Below are positions 1 through 5,444 of a DNA stretch of 5,538 nucleotides, in pieces (positions within the stretch are counted from its first letter, which is position 1; each line of letters starts with the position of its first letter). A program made the position numbers and the translations under genes. Under the pieces are notes generated by a model. It worked only from the letters and a program-made list of their open reading frames with translations, ran no database searches and was not told the DNA's origin. The stretch comes from Candidatus Sumerlaeota bacterium (GTDB taxonomy: Bacteria > CG03 > SLGR01), in contig SLGR01000085.1 of assembly GCA_007136585.1 (NCBI GenBank), positions 1-5,538 of the forward strand, in the 5' to 3' direction.

Positions 1-2
1 TC

Positions 3-116
3 GGAGATACTCTATCAGCCGCTGCCGGCACGGTTTTCCTCATCCTCGCCTCCGGCTCCGAGGGGTTCCGTCCTTCGGGCGGAGCAAACCCGGAAACCCG
101 TACCGCCGCGGACTGA
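3..116 (+). CDS. possible 3' end of an upstream gene (partial, frame uncertain)
   Basis: An open frame enters from the left edge and stops at TGA 114-116. It reads about 37 codons, with a hydrophobic stretch (AAAGTVFLILASG) and then a polar tail. The case for it is the junction: Asp codon, stop, six bases containing GGG, then ATG. The next junction (tolC-like gene to adaptor gene) has the same layout. Against it, the fragment uses CTC and ATC where the genes downstream prefer CTT and ATA. The other two forward frames are also open from the left edge; frame 1 runs to TGA 142-144 and would make an ATGA overlap with the alternative tolC-like start at 141. No family can be recognised. A regulator at the head of the operon would be a natural guess, but nothing in the sequence proves it. 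Confidence 0.3.
   Translation, partial: GDTLSAAAGTVFLILASGSEGFRPSGGANPETRTAAD
63..91 (+). other. hairpin with UUCG tetraloop before the first gene
   Basis: TCCG (67-70) pairs with CGGA (80-83). T71 is bulged, CC (72-73) pairs with GG (78-79), and the loop is TTCG, a very stable tetraloop in RNA. An outer helix GGGT (63-66) with ACCC (88-91) extends it across a small internal loop. There is no T-run after it, so it is not a typical intrinsic terminator. It may be an mRNA stability or processing element, or just structure within the end of the upstream gene. Confidence 0.4.
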
Positions 117-122
117 GGGTGT

Positions 123-1418
123 ATGCGCAGGTATTTTCAAATGAATAATAAAAGATTTATTTTTTTATGCGCGGGTATGCTGGTCTGCTGTTTCGGAATC
201 TCATCCGGGGGTTCCCGGGTTCTTGAATGGGATGATCTGAAAGAGTATGCCCTTTCAGAAAATTCTGAGATAATGAGGGCTTATGAGAGCCTTCACCAGG
301 CCAGGCTCTCATACAGGAGCTCCGCTTACGAGTTCAGGCCTGACTTTACACTCTCGGCTCATTCAGGTTTTGAGACCGGGGGGGATTCCAGGACCAGTCT
401 TGATATTTCCGCGGGGTATGATTTCACCCTCTTCCGCGGGGGCCGGGCCCGTTCGGGGCTTCTGATAAGTTCGTACAGACTGGAAGCGGAAACTCTCCGG
501 TACGAGTCCCGTCTCCGGAGCGTCCTTTACCGGCTTCGCCTTGATTTCGGGGAAGTTCTAAGGGCCCGGGAGGAGGTGGAGGTAACCCGCGACAGGCTCC
601 GGAGGGTGCGCAGCAACCTTGAGATAGTAGAGCTCAGGTACGAGGCCGGGCGGGAGGACCGGGGGGCCCTTATGCGCTCGGAAGCAGACATCGCGCGGGA
701 GGAACATAACCTTTCCGTTGCCCGCCGGAGGCTTGAGAAGGCCCTTGCGGATCTTTTCATAACAGCGGGTATAGACCCCCCGGACGGAACAGAGGTTGAG
801 GGAACTCTGGAGACCGGAGCGGTCCCGGAGGAGGAGAACTTTTCCGCCTATGCTGTCTCCCACCCGGATTACCTTGCCGAGATATACTCTCACAAGGTAG
901 CGCTCCAGGAGGTGGAATCGGCCCGCGGGACTCTCTACCCGGCCCTTACATTTTCCGCCCGGGCCGGGAGGTCCGGAACAGACCCGGTATTCGGAGATTC
1001 TTCCTGGAACGCCGGAGTTTCCCTGAGGTTTCCGTTCTTCTCCTCCGGGAGGGATTTAAGGGCCCTTGATATGGCGGAGTCCCGGGAGAGGGTAGCCCGC
1101 CGGGGTCTTGAAGATACGGCAAGGGACCTGGAGAACGATATCAGGGAGGCATACCTTGATTACACGGATGCTGCGGAGAACCTTGAGGTGGTTAAGATGT
1201 ACTACGAGGCTTCCCGGGAACGCGCCCGTATAGCCGTTGAAAAATATTTAAACGGGCTTATCAGCTACTACGAATGGGATTCCATAGAACGGGACCTGAT
1301 GAACGCCGGAAGCAGCCTTACGGCGGCACGGTCCCGTCTTTACGCTGCCGCGGCCCGTTGGGAAATGTATACCGGTGATTCAGCGCATGCGCGGCAGGAG
1401 AATAAGGAAGGGGATTAA
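123..1418 (+). CDS. TolC-like outer membrane efflux protein (OEP family)
   Basis: This is the outer-membrane exit duct of a tripartite exporter; family members form trimers with a beta-barrel in the outer membrane and a long alpha-helical tunnel in the periplasm. The 431-residue length fits. Residues 1-30 form a secretion signal (basic start, then a Phe/Leu/Val/Cys-rich core). No lipobox is evident because the residue before each Cys is not Gly, Ala or Ser. Two OEP repeats follow, about 33-215 and 238-415. Each begins with an Asn/His-Pro-type helix start (ENSEIMRAYESL; SHPDYLAEIYSHK), then a strand pair ending in an amphipathic segment (YDFTLFRGGRARSG; SLRFPFFSSGRDLR), then long heptad-rich coiled-coil helices. 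The start at 123 has GAGGG only 3 bases upstream. ATG 141 (six codons later) has AGG at a better distance and gives a cleaner signal peptide, so the start is open. The adaptor gene follows after 6 bases. Family is confident; the specific pump is inferred from neighbours. Confidence 0.93.
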   Translation: MRRYFQMNNKRFIFLCAGMLVCCFGISSGGSRVLEWDDLKEYALSENSEIMRAYESLHQARLSYRSSAYEFRPDFTLSAHSGFETGGDSRTSLDISAGYDFTLFRGGRARSGLLISSYRLEAETLRYESRLRSVLYRLRLDFGEVLRAREEVEVTRDRLRRVRSNLEIVELRYEAGREDRGALMRSEADIAREEHNLSVARRRLEKALADLFITAGIDPPDGTEVEGTLETGAVPEEENFSAYAVSHPDYLAEIYSHKVALQEVESARGTLYPALTFSARAGRSGTDPVFGDSSWNAGVSLRFPFFSSGRDLRALDMAESRERVARRGLEDTARDLENDIREAYLDYTDAAENLEVVKMYYEASRERARIAVEKYLNGLISYYEWDSIERDLMNAGSSLTAARSRLYAAAARWEMYTGDSAHARQENKEGD

Positions 1419-1424
1419 AGGGTT

Positions 1425-2372
1425 ATGAAAAAACTTGCGTTAATACTTCTGGTTACGGCGGTTGCGGGAACCGGGGTTTATTTTTTTCTTGAGCAGGGTT
1501 CCGGGGATAACGGCGATCTTTACATTATTGAGGCCTCCCGCGGGGATATAGAGGTCTCCGTGACGGCTTACGGTGTTGTGCGCCCGCGGAACCGCCTTGA
1601 GATAAAGCCTCCTTTTGCGGGAAGGATAGAGGATATACTTGTCAGTGAAGGGGATACTGTGGAGGCCGGAGAAGTTATGGCCTGGATGAGCAGCCAGGAC
1701 CGCGCGGCCCTGCTTGATATAGCAAGATCCAGGGGAGAGGATGAGGTCGCAAGATGGAGCGATGTCTACAGAAGGGCTCCAATAGTCGCTCATCTCTCGG
1801 GGTTTGTAATCCGGCGCGGGGCCGAACCCGGGCAGTCCGTATCTTCCGGGGAGGCTGTAATAGTAATGGCCGACGAGCTTATTCTCCGGGCCCAGGTTGA
1901 CGAGACCGATATAGGAAAGATCCGGACGGGATACCCCGCCAGTATCAGACTGGACGCCTATCCCGGGCGTCCATTCCGGGGAGAGATAGAGCATATAGCG
2001 TACGAGTCCGAGACTGTGAGTAACGTTGTCGTCTATAATGTTGATATACGTCCGCTGGATGAGTTTGAGCTTATGCGCTCCGGTATGAGCGCGGAGGTGG
2101 AGATAACACTCAATCGAAGCGACGATACCGTTTATCTTCCTCTCTCTGCTATACGTGGCGGGCGTGAGCCTTTCGTGATTGTGAATAAGGGAAATTCCCT
2201 TACTGAGAGGCGTCCCGTTGAGACCGGGATAACGGACGGGATCAATGTTGAGATAACTTCGGGGCTCACCGAAGGGGAGAAAGTGGTATACGACGCTTCC
2301 GGGTATATACCCGACAGGCGCGCCGAGAGGGCAAGGAGCCGCGGGGGGCTCCCCGGGATGGGGGGAAATTAA
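1425..2372 (+). CDS. periplasmic adaptor (membrane fusion protein) with a very short alpha-hairpin
   Basis: This 315-residue HlyD/MacA-type adaptor should link the inner-membrane transporter to the outer-membrane channel. Residues 1-22 form a basic N-terminus and one hydrophobic helix, either a membrane anchor or an uncleaved signal. The first lipoyl half-motif is about 60-88 (IKPPFAGRIEDILVSEGDTV) and the second about 118-150 (APIVAHLSGFVIRRGAEPGQ). The beta-barrel domain is about 151-232, with the family motif VDETDIGKIRTGYPASI. A membrane-proximal domain (about 233-295) and a Gly/Arg-rich tail ending PGMGGN close it. The oddity is the alpha-hairpin between the lipoyl halves: only about 29 residues (89-117), against several tens to over a hundred in typical adaptors. 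The frame is intact, so this is a real short form rather than a frameshift. AAAGGG (1417-1422) lies 2 bases from the ATG and overlaps the previous stop; AAGGAAGGGG (1404-1413) lies 11 bases away. Confidence 0.92.
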   Translation: MKKLALILLVTAVAGTGVYFFLEQGSGDNGDLYIIEASRGDIEVSVTAYGVVRPRNRLEIKPPFAGRIEDILVSEGDTVEAGEVMAWMSSQDRAALLDIARSRGEDEVARWSDVYRRAPIVAHLSGFVIRRGAEPGQSVSSGEAVIVMADELILRAQVDETDIGKIRTGYPASIRLDAYPGRPFRGEIEHIAYESETVSNVVVYNVDIRPLDEFELMRSGMSAEVEITLNRSDDTVYLPLSAIRGGREPFVIVNKGNSLTERRPVETGITDGINVEITSGLTEGEKVVYDASGYIPDRRAERARSRGGLPGMGGN

Positions 2373-2400
2373 CCCGGATACGTCCCGGGACCGGGAGGGG
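2373..2400 (+). promoter_or_regulatory. RBS of the macB-like gene inside an inverted repeat
   Basis: GGGAGGGG (2393-2400) sits 8 bases before ATG 2409, which is the best-spaced Shine-Dalgarno site in the window. It favours ATG 2409 over the in-frame GTG at 2400, whose first base lies inside the site. CCCGG (2373-2377) can pair with CCGGG (2391-2395), enclosing the palindrome TCCCGGGA (2383-2390), so part of the site could be masked in a hairpin. This 36-base gap is the longest between genes of the unit. Occlusion is inferred only. Confidence 0.55.
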
Positions 2401-2408
2401 TGTGTAAA

Positions 2409-4349
2409 ATGTTCGAGTTACGGGATATAAGAAAACAATACGCCTCGGGAAGGGCCGCCGTAACGGCCCTTGACGGTGTTTCCATAGATATAAAAGCCGG
2501 GGAGTTTGTATCCATAATGGGCCCCTCGGGGTCGGGAAAATCCACACTTCTTCATATACTCGGACTTCTGGACCGCCCCGACGGGGGAACCTTTAACCTT
2601 TGCGGAGTTGATACGACCTCCCTCGGAAGCGGGAGACTGGCTGCCTTAAGGAGCCAGACCATAGGTTTTATTTTCCAGATGTTCAACCTTCTTCCCAGGA
2701 CCTCCGCTCTTAATAACGTGGCTCTTCCGGCCCTTTACGCTTCAAGGAAATCCGTGGAGAACGGCAAGGATCCCGCGGGGCTCCTTAAAATGGTAGGGCT
2801 CCAGGGAAGGGAGACTCACCATCCAAGCCAGCTCTCCGGGGGGGAGAAGCAGAGAGTGGCCGTGGCCCGGGCCCTCGTAAACGATCCGGCCGTTATAGTA
2901 GCTGACGAGCCGACCGGGAACCTGGATTCTAAAAGCACCCGGGAGATAATAGGGATCCTAAGGGACCTGAACCGTCAGGGAAAAACGGTAATAATGGTTA
3001 CCCACGAGGAGGATATAGGGGCTATGGCCGACCGTACGGTGAGGATGCGTGACGGACGGATAGTATCTGATACAGGCAGAAAAACCCCGGACCCAGGGAC
3101 TCCCTCCGCGGCCGCGCCTTCTTTTGAATCCCGGGCGGTTTCCGCTGCCAGGATGGTAAGGAATTATTTCAGCCAGGCCCGGAAGAGTCTTCTTGCCAAT
3201 AAGACCAGGTCGTTCTTATCCATACTCGGGGTTCTTATAGGGGTTGCTTCGGTAATAACGATGCTTGCCCTTGGTGAGGGGGCGAGGGCTGATGTCAGCA
3301 GCGCCATATCTGCTATGGGGTCAAACGTGCTCTCCGTTCGTCCGAACTGGCGGGCCGCCGGGTCAAGGAGCGATGCCACCAGGCTTTCCCCGCTTGACGT
3401 TGAAGCGGTAAAAAATATTCCCCACGTTGAGAATGTAAGCGGGACAGTGAGCGGGAGAAACCTTCAGGCGGTTCACGATGGAAATACTCATTCCACAAGG
3501 GTGACCGGAGTTGAACCGGGTTATGAACATCTATTCGGTCTGGCCCCGGAAAGGGGGAGGTTCTTCACAGAGGAAGAGAATATATCCCGGCAGCGTCTGG
3601 CGATTATAGGTAAAACCGTTGAGAGAGAGCTTTTTCCCGGGACGGATCCCGTCGGGCGCACGGTAAGGATAGAGAGGGTCAACTTTAACGTGATAGGCGT
3701 GATCCCCGAGAGGGGGGCCACGGGGTGGCGGGATATGGATGATGAGATAATAATACCGCTTAACACGGCAATGTACAGGCTTATGGGACGGAGGCACCTG
3801 GATAATATTGAGCTTTCGGCGGCGGAAGGGTTCCTGGGGTTTGTCCGTTCGGAGGTCCACAGGGTCATAACAAGGCGTCACGGTCTGACCGGTCCCAGGG
3901 CCGATATGATAGAGGTGAGGAATATGGCCGAGCTTCAGGAAGTTATCTCGGCTACAGCTACCACCTTTGCCTGGCTCCTGGGCTCCATAGCCTTCATAAG
4001 TCTCCTGGTGGGGGGGATCGGGATAATGAACATAATGCTTGTCGCGGTAGCCGAAAGGACAAAGGAGATAGGGCTCCGCAAGGCCATCGGCGCTACCGAG
4101 AGAGATATAATGCTTCAGTTTGTGATAGAGGCGGTGGTTGTATGCGTGGCGGGAGGGGTCCTGGGGATACTTGCGGGGGGTGCCGCTTCGCGGCTGCTCT
4201 CGGAAATGGCCGGATGGTCAATGAGGGTATCGCCGCTTGTGGTCGCTCTTGCCTTCTCCTTTTCGGCTGGTGTAGGCCTCATATTCGGTATATGGCCCGC
4301 AAGGAACGCTTCCCGCCTTAAGCCGGTGGACGCTCTACGATACGAGTGA
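2409..4349 (+). CDS. macB: MacB-type ABC exporter, ATPase fused to FtsX-like permease
   Basis: This 646-residue protein joins an ABC ATPase and a four-helix permease in one chain, the MacB architecture; it would act as a dimer and drive export through the adaptor and TolC-like duct by coupling ATP hydrolysis to periplasmic movement. Numbered from Met 2409: Walker [10 protein letters not shown] 38-46, Q-loop Gln 90, signature LSGGE 142-146, Walker B VIVADE 162-167 with catalytic Glu 167, D-loop about 171-174, switch His 199. All key residues are present. A Pro/Ala-rich linker (about 225-245) precedes the permease. Transmembrane helices are near 269-288, 520-547, 570-595 and 608-629. The roughly 230-residue periplasmic domain lies between helices 1 and 2. 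FtsX-type motifs [28 protein letters not shown] and the ending [16 protein letters not shown] are canonical. The substrate cannot be read from sequence; macrolide, peptide, toxin or lipid export are all known in the family. The stop overlaps a GTG of the next frame. Confidence 0.95.
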   Translation: MFELRDIRKQYASGRAAVTALDGVSIDIKAGEFVSIMGPSGSGKSTLLHILGLLDRPDGGTFNLCGVDTTSLGSGRLAALRSQTIGFIFQMFNLLPRTSALNNVALPALYASRKSVENGKDPAGLLKMVGLQGRETHHPSQLSGGEKQRVAVARALVNDPAVIVADEPTGNLDSKSTREIIGILRDLNRQGKTVIMVTHEEDIGAMADRTVRMRDGRIVSDTGRKTPDPGTPSAAAPSFESRAVSAARMVRNYFSQARKSLLANKTRSFLSILGVLIGVASVITMLALGEGARADVSSAISAMGSNVLSVRPNWRAAGSRSDATRLSPLDVEAVKNIPHVENVSGTVSGRNLQAVHDGNTHSTRVTGVEPGYEHLFGLAPERGRFFTEEENISRQRLAIIGKTVERELFPGTDPVGRTVRIERVNFNVIGVIPERGATGWRDMDDEIIIPLNTAMYRLMGRRHLDNIELSAAEGFLGFVRSEVHRVITRRHGLTGPRADMIEVRNMAELQEVISATATTFAWLLGSIAFISLLVGGIGIMNIMLVAVAERTKEIGLRKAIGATERDIMLQFVIEAVVVCVAGGVLGILAGGAASRLLSEMAGWSMRVSPLVVALAFSFSAGVGLIFGIWPARNASRLKPVDALRYE

Positions 4350-4353
4350 GCCT

Positions 4354-4359
4354 GGAGGG
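4354..4359 (+). promoter_or_regulatory. orphan Shine-Dalgarno site near the sigma factor start
   Basis: GGAGGG is a perfect ribosome-binding core 5 bases after the macB stop, but no in-frame sigma start follows at a workable distance. The nearest start, GTG 4362-4364 (2 bases away), opens a different frame of 19 codons ending at TAA 4419-4421. Sigma-frame candidates are GTG 4346 (upstream of the site) and ATG 4385 (25 bases downstream). The site may serve a short leader peptide, promote re-initiation, or betray a missing base in the assembly. Confidence 0.4.
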
Positions 4360-4384
4360 TTGTGAAACTTTACCGCGCCCCGGG

Positions 4385-4930
4385 ATGTCTAAATATACGG
4401 AGGACGGTTTGGAGAGGGTAATTATCAGCCGGGCCGCTTCCGGGGATACCGGGGCGATGAGGGCGGTATACGATGAGTACTCCGGTTTTGTATGGAACCT
4501 CGCGCTTAAGTTTACCGGGGACGAAACCCTTGCCGAGGATGCCGCTTCGGAAGTTTTTGTACGCCTCTTTAAAAAACTCGGTAAGTTCAGAGGGCGCTCC
4601 TCGTTCAGAACCTGGCTGTACAGGTTTACGGTAAATACGGTTATAAATTTTGTAAAGAAACAGCGGCGGCGCAACTCCCTGCCGCTTAAAGAGAGCGCGT
4701 ATCTCCCGGAAGAAGATGCAGGAACTCTTGAGGAGCGGGACCTGGCCGCGAGGCTGCTGGGAGAACTCGGGGGCGAGGAGAGGATGATTCTGATACTGCG
4801 GGAGGCTGAGGGGATGAGCTACAGCGAGATAGCCGGGGTTTTAGGGATAAAGGTCCCGGCGGTAAAATCGCGGATATACAGGGCCCGGATGAGGCTCAGA
4901 GAGGTTTATGAAACCGTGGAGGGAATATGA
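4385..4930 (+). CDS. ECF-family RNA polymerase sigma factor
   Basis: This small alternative sigma factor (group 4, RpoE-like) directs RNA polymerase to a dedicated promoter set, usually in response to an envelope signal. It is 181 residues from Met 4385. After an N-terminal ISRAASGDTGAMRAVYDEY segment, region 2 (about 28-97) carries the typical AEDAASEVFVRLFKKLGKF and FRGRSSFRTWLYRFTVNTVINF motifs for core binding and -10 recognition. A variable acidic linker (about 98-123) follows. Region 4 (about 124-178) has the helix-turn-helix MSYSEIAGVLGIKVPAVKSRIYRAR for -35 recognition. No region 1.1 or 3 and no long C-terminal extension is seen. Start choice is uncertain: GTG 4346 would add 13 residues (with Pro and Cys) and overlap the macB stop as GTGA. 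Met 4385 fits the usual family N-terminus, but neither has a good Shine-Dalgarno site. The stop overlaps the anti-sigma start, indicating coupled translation and near-equal amounts. Confidence 0.93.
   Translation: MSKYTEDGLERVIISRAASGDTGAMRAVYDEYSGFVWNLALKFTGDETLAEDAASEVFVRLFKKLGKFRGRSSFRTWLYRFTVNTVINFVKKQRRRNSLPLKESAYLPEEDAGTLEERDLAARLLGELGGEERMILILREAEGMSYSEIAGVLGIKVPAVKSRIYRARMRLREVYETVEGI
4918..4923 (+). promoter_or_regulatory. RBS of the anti-sigma gene, inside the sigma gene
   Basis: GGAGGG lies 3 bases before ATG 4927, within the last codons of the sigma gene. With the ATGA overlap it supports the chosen start and coupled translation of the pair. The spacing is short, as at the first two genes of the unit. 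Confidence 0.6.
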
Positions 4931-5358
4931 GATGTTCAGATGAGCTTATAATCAGGCGCCTTGACGGCGAGCTTTCTCCGGAAGGCGAAGAGGAACTGGA
5001 GATCCACCTTAAAGGGTGCGCCGCATGCCGCAAAAAGGCTTCAGACCTTGTCGCGTCAGCGGGAATCCTCCGTAAAGGTTTACTGAAAGATTCAGATCCC
5101 CCGGAAACGATCTGGAGAGCAGTTATGGAAAAGACCCGCGTCGGGTATGCGCGTCTGCGTTTTTACAGGGCCGCGGCAGCGGCCGCCGCGGCCGCGCTCA
5201 TTATTTCCGGGGTATTCCTCTCCCGGAGCCCCGGGGAGGGTTATTTATCCGGGTTCTCCTCTCTTGTGTTTGAATCTGTTTCAGAAGAGGAGTGGGGTCC
5301 GGACGGGGCTCTCGAAGGCGATACTGTAATAGATATGTTTCTCAGAGGAGAGCTCTGA
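4927..5358 (+). CDS. zinc-binding transmembrane anti-sigma factor (zf-HC2/ZAS type)
   Basis: This 143-residue protein should hold the upstream ECF sigma factor inactive at the inner membrane until an envelope signal frees it. The N-terminal cytoplasmic domain has the ZAS zinc-site pattern: Cys3, then His27-x3-Cys31-x2-Cys34, in MRCSDELIIRRLDGEL and HLKGCAACRK. A helical segment (about 36-70) follows, likely wrapping the sigma factor. One transmembrane helix (about 82-99) begins with nine consecutive Ala (residues 82-90), is preceded by Arg/Lys-rich residues, and points N-in, C-out. Only about 44 acidic residues lie outside the membrane (EEEWGPDGALEGD), too few for a folded sensor domain. Release could be by regulated proteolysis or by a partner protein; ZAS proteins with a similar Cys arrangement can be redox-sensitive, but this is not shown here. 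The ATG overlaps the sigma stop. The ending is close to a hairpin, and no further clear gene follows in the unit. Confidence 0.88.
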   Translation: MRCSDELIIRRLDGELSPEGEEELEIHLKGCAACRKKASDLVASAGILRKGLLKDSDPPETIWRAVMEKTRVGYARLRFYRAAAAAAAAALIISGVFLSRSPGEGYLSGFSSLVFESVSEEEWGPDGALEGDTVIDMFLRGEL

Positions 5359-5365
5359 AGAAGAT

Positions 5366-5400
5366 ATTGCATCGGAATTTCAAAGTTGACCCGATGCAAT
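5366..5400 (+). terminator. stem-loop just after the anti-sigma gene
   Basis: ATTGCATCGG (5366-5375) and CCGATGCAAT (5391-5400) are a perfect 10-base inverted repeat around a 15-base loop, starting 8 bases past the stop. One bulge extends the stem by GAT/ATC. No T-run follows (the next bases are TATCAGGGGG), so it is not a standard intrinsic terminator. It may protect the mRNA 3' end, act with Rho, or bind a regulator as DNA. Confidence 0.5.
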
Positions 5401-5426
5401 TATCAGGGGGTACCGGGGGAAAGGAT

Positions 5427-5444
5427 ATGAACAAGTGTGTTCAT
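5427..5444 (+). repeat. inverted repeat (7-bp arms, 4-base loop)
   Basis: ATGAACA (5427-5433) and TGTTCAT (5438-5444) pair perfectly around AGTG. AGG (5422-5424) can add three pairs with CCT (5445-5447) past a two-base bulge. Its left arm is also the ATG of the short open frame described separately, so a folded RNA would mask that start. Confidence 0.5.

Noticed and set aside
92-122. GGAAACC resembling an ECF -35 element before the tolC-like gene
   Set aside because: No matching -10 element lies 16-17 bases downstream, and the position is inside the probable end of the upstream gene.
183-195. Cys pair in the tolC-like signal sequence as a lipoprotein attachment site
   Set aside because: The residue before each Cys (Val or Cys) does not fit the lipobox, which needs Gly, Ala or Ser at that place.
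1440-1994. Long antisense open frame opposite the adaptor gene (184 codons)
   Set aside because: It is a mirror of the strongly coding forward frame; its translation is low-complexity, lacks any recognisable domain and has no ribosome-binding site or neighbouring genes on that strand.
3521-3881. Two overlapping antisense open frames opposite the macB periplasmic domain
   Set aside because: They overlap each other and a clearly conserved forward gene; such shadows are expected in GC-rich coding DNA.
4303-4340. GGAAC followed by TCTAC as an autoregulated ECF promoter before the sigma gene
   Set aside because: The spacing is about 26 bases, far longer than the usual 16-17.
5170-5196. GC-rich repeat in the anti-sigma gene as a mobile or regulatory palindrome
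   Set aside because: It simply encodes nine Ala codons of a transmembrane helix; the palindromes follow from mixed GCC/GCG codons.
5386-5414. TTGACC as a housekeeping -35 box after the anti-sigma gene
   Set aside because: The -10 position reads GGTACC with no TATAAT-like match, and the box lies partly in the loop and stem of a hairpin.
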